Source: CAYLNK01 sp964384675
GTDB lineage: Bacteria > Acidobacteriota > Thermoanaerobaculia > UBA5066
Length of the DNA: 16,842 nt
Direction of reading: 5' to 3'
Assembly (NCBI GenBank): GCA_964384675.1
Contig: CAYLNK010000125.1
Location: forward strand, 1-16,842
Part shown: one piece after another, positions 1 through 5,978 of the stretch
Layout: every line of letters starts with the position of its first letter
Numbering within the stretch: the stretch's first letter is position 1
Position numbers and translations under genes: made by a program
The notes under the pieces: generated by a model
Database searches by the model: none
Told to the model about the DNA's origin: nothing
Seen by the model: the letters and a program-made list of their open reading frames with translations, nothing else

Positions 1-1991
1 GCCGTGGGCGGGGCCGCGCCGCCGCCCAGCCGGGCGAGGCCCTTCCACGACCCGAACCAGAGCGCGCCGGCCGCGCGGTCCCGGTACGCGCAGTTGACCT
101 CCAGGGTCACCAGCCCGCGCGCGGCGCGGACCCCCGAGACGGCTCCCGTCTCCGGGTCGAGGCACTTCAGCTCGCGGCTCGTCCCGAAGTAAATGCGTCC
201 CTCGATGTCGGCCACGAGCGCCGTGAGGTAGAACGACGTCACCCCTTCGGCGGGCCCGTACACGACCGCCCGCGGCTCGGCGGCCCCGGGGTCGTCCACC
301 CGGACCAGCCCCCGACCCTGCATCGAGAGCCAGAGACGCCCCTTCGGATCGTTCGCGAAGCCGCCCACGGCCGCGTCCGGGAACCCGTTCCGGCCGGACA
401 CGACGGTGAATCGGCCCTCCCGGAATCGGGCCAGCGCGCCTTCCCGATAGCCGATCCAGACGCTTCCGGCGAGGTCCTCCGCCAGGAAGTACGGCGTGCC
501 GACCGCGGGCAGCCCGTCCCGCTCCCCGAAGCGCTCGAAGCGGCCCGTCGCGCGCACGTAGCGGGTGAGCGCGTCGCGCGCCGGGCTGAACGTGCCGATC
601 CACACGTCTCCGCGGCCGTCCTCCAGGAGCCGCGCGACCGAGCGGGTCGCGAGCCCGTCGCGCTCCGTATAGACGGCGCGCGGCGGGGTCCGGGAGAGCT
701 CCTCGAGGCGTCCGACCGGCGGGTAACGGAGGAGCCCGCGGTGCGTGGCGATCCAGAACGCGCCGTCGCGATCCTCGAGGACGCCGTGGAAGAGCCGCCA
801 CGCGGCCGGCGAGACGTCGGGGGGCAGGGCCGGCCGCACGCTCCGGAAGCCGCGACCCTCCGGTGTCGAAAGGGTGAAGCCGGTGCTGACGACGACCAGC
901 GAGCCGTCCCTCCGCTCCAGCACCTTCGAGACGATGTCCCCGAGGCCGTCGGCCGGCCCGAAGGAGGCGTCGCCGGTGAGCGAGACCCGCATGGCGCCCG
1001 CGCCCGGCGTCCCGAGCCAGACCCCGCCGCCCCGATCCTCGACGATCGTCGAGATCCGCGGGGAGACGAGCCCTTCGCGCGCCCCGTAGCTCGTCACGCC
1101 GCCTCCGTCGAGGACCGCGAGGCCGTCGTCCGTCCCGACCAGGATGCGGCGCCCCGTCACGAGCAGCGCGGTGACGGCCTCGCTCGGCAGGCCGTCCGCG
1201 CGGCCGCGGTGAGCGACGATCGAGAGGCTCCCCGGATCGAGGACGAAGAGCCCGCGCTCGGCGTGCGCCGCCAGGATCCGGCCCGACACGTCCCGCGCCA
1301 GGGACGTGATCGTGTCGGTCTCCCGCGGCGACACGGGAATCCGCCGGATCGAGCCGTCCGGGCCGGCCAGGACGAGGCCGAAGCGGGTCCCCACGAGGAG
1401 GCCGGTCTCGCCGTCCAGGAACGCCCAGACCATCCCCGACTCCTCCGGCTCCCCCGCGAGGCCCAGCGGCACGCGCTCGAACCGCGCCCCGGCGCCGAAC
1501 GCGGCCGCCCGCGGGAGCCGGAACAACCCTCCGTCGGTGCCGGCCCAGAGCGTCCCGCTTCCGTCCAGGTGCAGGACGTTCACCCGCGACGCCCCGCCCG
1601 GCCCGACCGGGACCGCGCGGAAGCGGACCGGTGTGCCGGCGGGCTCGAAGTACGCGACCCCGCCGCCGTTCGTGGCGACCCAGCCTCCCCCGTCCCGCGT
1701 GAGGAGGAGGTCGTTCGTCGAAGGCTCCGGCAGGCCTTCGCGCATCCCGTAGGTCACGAACTCCCGCCCGTCGAAGCGTGCGAGCCCCTCCGTCGTGCAG
1801 AACCAGAGGAAGCCGAGCGCGTCCTCGCGGATCCGCTTCACGCGGTCGTGCGGCAGTCCGTCCAGGGTGGTGTAGGCGCGCACCGGGAGGACCTCGGCGG
1901 GCGCCGCTGCCGGGAGGAGAAGGAGCGCCGCCAGCGAGCCGACCGCGAGCGCGGCGAGGCGAGAGGATCGCGGGAGGCGACGGCGTGGCAT
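1..1991 (-). CDS. Two-component regulator propeller protein, N-terminal part (3' end beyond window)
   Basis: I translated the minus strand from ATG at 1991; it stays open to the left edge (663 codons), so the C-terminus is missing. Residues 1-32 look like a Sec signal peptide: Arg-rich start, hydrophobic LAALAVGSLAALLLL core, APA-E cleavage site. The mature part opens with YTTLDGLPHDRVKRIRED and GFLWFCTTEGLARFDG and continues with many roughly 45-residue repeats carrying motifs such as LWAGTDGGLFRL, ILVGTDDGLAVLDGGG, VWLGTPGAG, FWIATHRGLLRYP, VWIGYREGALARF and LWFGSWKGLARLGGG. These are typical two-component-regulator propeller blades, here about two seven-bladed propellers. Proteins of this type usually continue with a Y_Y_Y domain, one membrane helix and a cytoplasmic histidine kinase or GGDEF output. 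That part lies outside the window, so the output is unknown. The ribosome-binding site is weak (GGCGG). The periplasmic sensing role comes from the family; the ligand is unknown. Confidence 0.88.
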   Translation of the reverse strand, partial: MPRRRLPRSSRLAALAVGSLAALLLLPAAAPAEVLPVRAYTTLDGLPHDRVKRIREDALGFLWFCTTEGLARFDGREFVTYGMREGLPEPSTNDLLLTRDGGGWVATNGGGVAYFEPAGTPVRFRAVPVGPGGASRVNVLHLDGSGTLWAGTDGGLFRLPRAAAFGAGARFERVPLGLAGEPEESGMVWAFLDGETGLLVGTRFGLVLAGPDGSIRRIPVSPRETDTITSLARDVSGRILAAHAERGLFVLDPGSLSIVAHRGRADGLPSEAVTALLVTGRRILVGTDDGLAVLDGGGVTSYGAREGLVSPRISTIVEDRGGGVWLGTPGAGAMRVSLTGDASFGPADGLGDIVSKVLERRDGSLVVVSTGFTLSTPEGRGFRSVRPALPPDVSPAAWRLFHGVLEDRDGAFWIATHRGLLRYPPVGRLEELSRTPPRAVYTERDGLATRSVARLLEDGRGDVWIGTFSPARDALTRYVRATGRFERFGERDGLPAVGTPYFLAEDLAGSVWIGYREGALARFREGRFTVVSGRNGFPDAAVGGFANDPKGRLWLSMQGRGLVRVDDPGAAEPRAVVYGPAEGVTSFYLTALVADIEGRIYFGTSRELKCLDPETGAVSGVRAARGLVTLEVNCAYRDRAAGALWFGSWKGLARLGGGAAPPT

Positions 1992-2154
1992 CCGGAGCCG
2001 CCAGGATAGCGTTCGGACGCGGGCTTGAAGACGCATGGGCATGCTCCCCGTTCACGCATGCCCATGCTCTGCCGACGCGAGTCGCGCCCCGCTAGCCTCC
2101 GGGACGGATCTCGACGGACACACGGGCGGCTCGCCCGCACGGAGGCTTCACGCG
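1992..2154. promoter_or_regulatory. Divergent intergenic region between propeller sensor and CSLREA protein
   Basis: This 163-bp gap separates two divergently transcribed genes, so promoters for both should lie here. For the minus-strand gene the best candidate is TCTTCA (2026-2031), 17-bp spacer, TATCCT (2003-2008). It is weak and would leave a leader of only about a dozen bases or less. For the plus-strand gene I see no convincing sigma-70 pair, only a good ribosome-binding site, GGAGG at 2141-2145, nine bases before the ATG. The striking element is the inverted repeat at 2033-2067, listed separately. Confidence 0.45.
2033..2067. repeat. Perfect 12-bp inverted repeat with palindromic arms
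   Basis: GCATGGGCATGC (2033-2044) is followed by an 11-base spacer and its exact reverse complement GCATGCCCATGC (2056-2067). Each arm is itself an interrupted palindrome (GCATG-NN-CATGC), so the element can be read as one hairpin or as two dyad sites with centres 23 bp apart, about two helical turns. No T-run follows on either strand, so an intrinsic terminator is unlikely. Its place in a divergent promoter region favours a protein-binding operator (inference). Confidence 0.6.
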
Positions 2155-3732
2155 ATGAAGACGAGGACGATCCTGCACGCCGCCGCCCTCGGCCTCGGCC
2201 TCTGGGCCACGACCGCACGGGCCGCCACCATCACCGTCAACTCGACGGCCGACACGACCGGCGGTGCGCCGTGCACGCTCCGCGACGCGATCACGGCGGC
2301 GAACGGCGACTCCGCCACCGCGGGCTGCGCCGCCGGAAGCGGCGCCGACGTCATCGCCTTCGCGATCCCGGCCGCGGCCGATCCGGGCTGCGTCGCCGCG
2401 ACGGGCGTCTGCACGATCCAGCCGTCGACCGCGCTCCCGGCGATCACCTCCATCGTCGACGTCAACGGATTCACCCAGGCCGGCGCCGCTCCGAACACGC
2501 TCGCCGCGATGAGCTGGCCCGGCTCCCTCGGCCTCGACACGCAGATCCGGATCGAGATCGACGGGACCCTGCTGCCCGGCTCGACGGGCCTCGCCCTCAA
2601 CGCCGGCTCCACGGGCAGCCGGCTCCGTGGCCTCTCGATCCGGGGCTTCCACACCCAGATCATCCTGAACACCGGCAGCAACCTGATCACCGGCAACTAC
2701 GTCGGAACGCGCGCCGATGGGGTGACGCCCGGAACGTCCAGCTTCGGCATCTCGTCGGGCGGCTCGGGCAACACGATCGGCGGCACGCTCGCCGCCGACC
2801 GCAACCTGATCACCTCGGCGGGCGGCGCCGCCGTCTTCTTCAACGGCGGCAACTCGAACACGATCTCGGGGAACCTGATCGGCACCGATCGGACCGGGAC
2901 CGTGGCGCTCTCCTCGGGGACCGGGATCCAGATCCGCGGGACCACCGGCCCGGCCACGAACGACGCGATCCAGACGAACGTGATCGCCGGGAACTCCGGC
3001 GTCGGGCTGGAGCTCCTCGGCACCGCGAGCACCGGTGTCGTCGGGAACGCCATCGGGATCGCGGTCGGCGGCGGGGCCCTCGGGAACGGCTGGGGGATCG
3101 TCGTCCAGGACAACTCGGCGGGTCCGTCCACGCTGACGGTGATCAGCGGGAACGGCATCGCCAACAGCACGTTCGCGAACGGGATCTCGCTGATCGACGC
3201 GTCGGGGTCTGCCGGGTTCCCCACCAGCGTGAACATCGACGGGGCCAACGCGCTCTGGAACAACGCCCAGCTCGGCATCGACCTGCGGCCGGCCAGCGAG
3301 GGATCGGGCGCCGTCACGCCGAACGACGCCCTCGACGCGGACGACGGACCGAATGGGCTCCAGAACTACCCGGTGATCACGTCGGCGACCCGGAACGGCA
3401 CCGGACCGGTGGTGATCTCCTTCACGCTCGACTCCTCGCCCAACGAGACGTTCGGGATCACCGCCTGGGCCAACCCCGACTGCTCGGCCGCCTCGGCTCG
3501 CGAGGCCCGCTACCCCACGGGGCAGGTCTCGCCGAACGTGACGACCGACGCGGCCGGACACTACGCCGGCACGCTCACCGTCGGGACCCCGCTCCCCGCG
3601 GGCTGGGGCGTCGGCTCCGGTATCAGCATGGCGGCAAGGAACACCTCGACGTCCTCGACCTCCGAGCTGTCCGCCTGCGTCCTCGTGACGGCGGCCGTAC
3701 CTGTCGAGCTCCAGGCTTTCGACGCCGAGTAG
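2155..3732 (+). CDS. Secreted CSLREA-domain / right-handed beta-helix protein
   Basis: A protein of 525 residues. Residues 1-23 form a signal peptide (MKTRTILHAAALGLGLW..., cleavage near ARA-A). It is followed directly by the CSLREA-type domain: ITVNSTADTTGG and the signature CTLRDAITAANG with Cys40. Residues of about 130-400 are rich in parallel beta-helix repeats such as GNLIGTDRTGTVAL, NTIGGTLAADRNLI and NVIAGNSGVGLELLG. The last part is a beta-rich domain ending in VPVELQAFDAE. ATG 2155 is chosen because GGAGG at 2141-2145 precedes it at good spacing and the signal peptide begins there; an in-frame extension to 2035 would add an unrelated stretch and run through the inverted repeat. Family members are exported or surface-attached, sometimes polysaccharide-binding or adhesive, but no catalytic residues can be assigned here. 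Its stop lies 15 bp from that of the convergent HxlR gene. Confidence 0.88.
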   Translation: MKTRTILHAAALGLGLWATTARAATITVNSTADTTGGAPCTLRDAITAANGDSATAGCAAGSGADVIAFAIPAAADPGCVAATGVCTIQPSTALPAITSIVDVNGFTQAGAAPNTLAAMSWPGSLGLDTQIRIEIDGTLLPGSTGLALNAGSTGSRLRGLSIRGFHTQIILNTGSNLITGNYVGTRADGVTPGTSSFGISSGGSGNTIGGTLAADRNLITSAGGAAVFFNGGNSNTISGNLIGTDRTGTVALSSGTGIQIRGTTGPATNDAIQTNVIAGNSGVGLELLGTASTGVVGNAIGIAVGGGALGNGWGIVVQDNSAGPSTLTVISGNGIANSTFANGISLIDASGSAGFPTSVNIDGANALWNNAQLGIDLRPASEGSGAVTPNDALDADDGPNGLQNYPVITSATRNGTGPVVISFTLDSSPNETFGITAWANPDCSAASAREARYPTGQVSPNVTTDAAGHYAGTLTVGTPLPAGWGVGSGISMAARNTSTSSTSELSACVLVTAAVPVELQAFDAE

Positions 3733-3747
3733 CCGCCGGGGACGAAC

Positions 3748-4140
3748 TCAGACGCGCCGCGGGCGCCCGCGTTGCGCCTTCGCGGTCGCGGCCTTCGGCG
3801 CCGGGGCTTCCGGCTCGACCCAGCGCTCCGCCCAGGCGGCCATGGCGTCGATGGCCGCAGCCAGGCCGCGGCCCTTCTTCGTCAGGGCGTACTCGACCCG
3901 CACCGGCGTCTCCGGAACGACGGTCCTCTCGACGATCCCCTCCTGCTCCAGCTCCTGCAGCCGCTCGCTGAGCATCCGGTCGGTGATGTCGGGAATGGCG
4001 TCCCGGAGAGTCGCGTAGCGGCAGCGCGAGCGGAGGAGGACGTAGACGATGGCTCCGGTCCAGCGCCGCCCGATCAGCTCGATCGCCCGGTGGAACCGGG
4101 AGCAGAGGACGAGGTCGGGGAGAGAGGCGTCGCGCGTCAC
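3748..4140 (-). CDS. HxlR-family winged-helix transcriptional regulator
   Basis: A 130-residue protein read from GTG at 4140. The HxlR winged-helix core spans about residues 11-108: LCSRFHRAIELIGRRWTGAI, then RYATLRDAIPDITDRMLSER (recognition-helix region), LQELEQEGIVERTVV and a wing with VEYALTKKGRGL. Cys13 sits where HxlR/YodB/HypR-type regulators keep the cysteine used for thiol redox sensing, so electrophile or quinone response is possible (inference). The C-terminus is unusual: an Ala/Pro/Lys linker ending in QRGRPRRV, which contains an AT-hook-like RGRP core. The frame is open upstream to 4302, but that would cover the palindromic operator and the start of pirin. GTG 4140 lies 7 bases after a plausible -10 box, which suggests a leaderless mRNA. 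It is divergent from the pirin gene, its likely target. Confidence 0.87.
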   Translation of the reverse strand: MTRDASLPDLVLCSRFHRAIELIGRRWTGAIVYVLLRSRCRYATLRDAIPDITDRMLSERLQELEQEGIVERTVVPETPVRVEYALTKKGRGLAAAIDAMAAWAERWVEPEAPAPKAATAKAQRGRPRRV

Positions 4141-4147
4141 CTGCGGC

Positions 4148-4176
4148 AGAATAGGTCGCGTCGAGCCCCACGACAA
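4148..4176 (-). promoter_or_regulatory. Putative HxlR promoter (leaderless start)
   Basis: On the minus strand, TTGTCG (4171-4176) and TATTCT (4148-4153) are separated by 17 bp, each matching the sigma-70 consensus at four of six positions. The predicted transcription start, 6-8 bases after the -10, falls on or next to GTG 4140, and no Shine-Dalgarno sequence precedes that codon. The outer base of the -35 touches the 25-bp palindrome, so autoregulation is plausible. Confidence 0.45.
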
Positions 4177-4200
4177 GCGACTACTTGACAAGTAGTCGCT
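4176..4200. promoter_or_regulatory. Perfect 25-bp palindromic operator between HxlR and pirin genes
   Basis: AGCGACTACTTG (4176-4187), a single central A (4188), then the exact complement CAAGTAGTCGCT (4189-4200). It covers the -35 box of the pirin promoter and abuts the -35 of the HxlR promoter, so a bound dimer could repress both genes. The TACTT/AAGTA core resembles the inverted half-sites I recall for Bacillus HxlR-type regulators such as YodB. Binding by the adjacent HxlR protein is inferred from position and symmetry. Confidence 0.8.
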
Positions 4201-4214
4201 ATAGAATCTATAGT
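4185..4214 (+). promoter_or_regulatory. Sigma-70-type promoter of the pirin gene
   Basis: TTGACA (4185-4190, perfect consensus -35), an 18-bp spacer, then TATAGT (4209-4214, five of six matches). Transcription would start near 4221, giving a leader of about 44 bases with AAGGAG at 4253-4258, six bases from the ATG. The -35 lies wholly inside the 25-bp palindrome, the classic position for repression. Confidence 0.75.
4199..4213. repeat. 15-bp palindrome over the pirin -10 region
   Basis: CTATAGA (4199-4205), a central A (4206), then TCTATAG (4207-4213): a perfect 7-bp dyad that overlaps the larger palindrome by two bases and most of the -10 box. It may be a second protein-binding site, or A/T-rich symmetry that arises by chance around a -10 element. 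Confidence 0.5.
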
Positions 4215-4264
4215 TACATCCGGCCGAGACGCCGGCAGCCCGCGCGCCTCGAAAGGAGCCCTCC

Positions 4265-5143
4265 ATGACGAACTCCCGCACCTCCTCCAAGCGCGTCCTC
4301 ACCGTCGAGCAGGCCCCGCCCCGCCACTGGGTCGGGGACGGCTTCCCGGTCAGCTCGATGTTCTCGTACGACTCGGCCCCCTCTCTGAGCCCCTTCCTCC
4401 TGCTGGACTACGCGGCCCCCGCCGAATTCAAGCCGGCCCTGGCCCCGCGGGGCGTGGGCGAGCACCCGCATCGCGGCTTCGAGACCGTCACGGTCGTCTA
4501 CCAGGGGGAGGTCGAGCACCGCGACTCCACGGGCAACAAGGGAAAGATCGGGCCGGGCGACGTTCAGTGGATGACCGCGGCCTCGGGCATCGTCCACGAG
4601 GAGATGCACAGCCGCGAGTTCACGGCCAGGGGCGGCACGATGGAGATGGTGCAGCTCTGGGTGAACCTCCCGGCGCGCCTGAAGATGAGCGCCCCGGGCT
4701 ACCAGGACATCGTGAACGCGCGGACCCCCGTCGTCCCGCTCGAGGGCGACGCCGGCACCGTCCGGGTCATCGCGGGCGCGTTCGGCGCCGGGAAGGGCCC
4801 CGCCCGCACCCACACGCCGATCGACCTCTGGGACGTGCGGCTCCAGGCCGGGAAGACGGCGAGGCTCCGGGTCCCCGAGGGACACGCGACGGCGCTCCTC
4901 TTCCTGCGCGGCGGCGGGCTGATCAACGGAGCGGACGCCGTCGACGAGAGGGAGCTGGCCGTCCTCGACCGGCACGGCGAGGAGGTCTCGATCGAGGCCG
5001 GCTCCGACGCGACGATCCTCCTGCTCTCCGGCGCCCCGATCGACGAGCCGGTCTTCGGCTACGGACCGTTCGTGATGAACACGAAGTCCGAGATCGTCAA
5101 GGCGATGGAGGACTACCGGAGCGGCCGGATGGGAAGCCTCTGA
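4265..5143 (+). CDS. Pirin family protein (cupin-type, metal-binding)
   Basis: A 292-residue protein, the usual length for bacterial pirins. The N-terminal pirin domain (about residues 20-140) holds the metal-site pattern: H67 and H69 in GEHPHRGFETVT, and H111 and E113 in ASGIVHEEM, matching the three His and one Glu of characterised pirins. A conserved LWVNLPARLKM segment follows, then the pirin C-terminal cupin (about 165-285: THTPIDLWDVRL, ALLFLRGGG, ILLLSGAPIDEPVFGYGPFVMNT). Some bacterial pirins, such as E. coli YhhW, are quercetin 2,3-dioxygenases; others act as redox-linked regulators. The sequence alone does not separate these roles. Expression is probably controlled by the divergent HxlR regulator through the palindrome over its promoter. 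The last 47 bp overlap the 3' end of the convergent exonuclease gene. Confidence 0.93.
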   Translation: MTNSRTSSKRVLTVEQAPPRHWVGDGFPVSSMFSYDSAPSLSPFLLLDYAAPAEFKPALAPRGVGEHPHRGFETVTVVYQGEVEHRDSTGNKGKIGPGDVQWMTAASGIVHEEMHSREFTARGGTMEMVQLWVNLPARLKMSAPGYQDIVNARTPVVPLEGDAGTVRVIAGAFGAGKGPARTHTPIDLWDVRLQAGKTARLRVPEGHATALLFLRGGGLINGADAVDERELAVLDRHGEEVSIEAGSDATILLLSGAPIDEPVFGYGPFVMNTKSEIVKAMEDYRSGRMGSL

Positions 5144-5978
5144 GCTTCCCGGCCGCGGCCCGGCACCTCTCGAGGAGGCGCGCCTCTCCGATCCTCGCCG
5201 TGAACGGCTCGAACGACGGGGTGGGACCCCGCCACTCGAGCTCGTCGACGTCGCGGAACAGGGGCGCGTCGTTCCTCAGCGTCGCCAGGCGCTTGAAGAG
5301 GAGGGCCTGCTCCCGCCGCTCCCCCAGCACGGCCGGCGGGAACGTCTCGATCGGACCGTGCCGGTTGAGGAGCCTCGCCGCGCCGATCGCCCCGATCCCC
5401 GGGATGCCCGGGTAGCCGTCGGCGGCGTCACCGACCAGGGCCAGGAAGTCGGGGATCAGGGCAGGCTCCACCCCGAACTTCTCCTTCACTCCGGCGGCGT
5501 CGCGGATCTTCCCGGACTTGCGGTCCACCTGCACGACGCGTTCCCCGTCGACGCACTGCCCCAGGTCCTTGTCGGGCGTCCAGATGCAGACCTTCTCCAC
5601 GCGCGTGTCCCGAGAGGCGAGGCGCGCCGCCGAGGCGAGGGCGTCGTCCGCCTCCAGCTCCACCATGGGCCAGACCACCACGCCCATGGAGGCGAGCCCC
5701 TCCTCGAGCGGACCGAACTGGGCCCACAGCGCGCGGTCGATGCCGGCCCCCGTCTTGTAGCCGGGCCAGAGGTCGTTGCGGAACGACTCGATGACGTGAT
5801 CGGTCGCCACGCCGACGTGCGTCGCTCCGGTCTCGATCATCTGGAGGACTGAGTGGAGGATGCCGGCGACGGCCCCGAGCGGGCGGTCCTCCCCCTTGCT
5901 GAAGCGGCGCAGGCCGTAGAACTGGCGGAACAGCTCGTAGGTGCCGTCCACGAGGTGGACGACGATTCCGTCCGTCAT
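5097..5978 (-). CDS. Stand-alone 5'-3' exonuclease (FEN/PolA N-terminal type)
   Basis: A 293-residue protein with no polymerase domain. Motifs of the T5 FEN / PolA 5'-nuclease family are in order: D11 in HLVDGTYE, D60 in GVATDHVIESFRNDLWPGYK, the acidic cluster E109-A-D111-D112, D136 and D138 in TPDKDLGQC, D184 and D187 in LVGDAADGYPG, and the helix-hairpin-helix-type GIPGIGAIGAARLL (191-204). All the acidic metal ligands expected for two-metal catalysis are present. The usual Asn after the last Asp (DN) is Gly here. The family trims 5' flaps, RNA primers and damaged 5' ends. The start codon overlaps the sigma factor stop as ATGA, which indicates translational coupling, so this nuclease is probably expressed with the ECF42-type sigma. 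The C-terminal tail (about 281-293, Ser/Gly/Pro) is encoded opposite the pirin 3' end. Confidence 0.9.
   Translation of the reverse strand: MTDGIVVHLVDGTYELFRQFYGLRRFSKGEDRPLGAVAGILHSVLQMIETGATHVGVATDHVIESFRNDLWPGYKTGAGIDRALWAQFGPLEEGLASMGVVVWPMVELEADDALASAARLASRDTRVEKVCIWTPDKDLGQCVDGERVVQVDRKSGKIRDAAGVKEKFGVEPALIPDFLALVGDAADGYPGIPGIGAIGAARLLNRHGPIETFPPAVLGERREQALLFKRLATLRNDAPLFRDVDELEWRGPTPSFEPFTARIGEARLLERCRAAAGKLRGFPSGRSGSPPSP

Noticed and set aside
741..2009. Plus-strand open frame opposite the propeller gene
   Set aside because: No domain and Arg/Glu/Pro-rich composition. The minus strand encodes a signal peptide and continuous propeller blades.
2033..2067. Inverted repeat as an intrinsic terminator
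   Set aside because: No T-run follows on either strand, and it lies between two divergent gene starts, where no transcript should end.
2035..2154. Upstream in-frame start for the CSLREA protein
   Set aside because: It would translate the inverted repeat and place 40 non-conserved residues before an obvious signal peptide. ATG 2155 has GGAGG at good spacing.
4202..4207. TAGAAT as the -10 of the pirin promoter
   Set aside because: It is only 11 bp from TTGACA. TATAGT at 4209-4214 gives an 18-bp spacer and is the better partner.
4141..4302. Upstream ATG start (4302) for the HxlR gene
   Set aside because: The extension would code through the 25-bp operator and the first codons of pirin and has no similarity to HxlR proteins.
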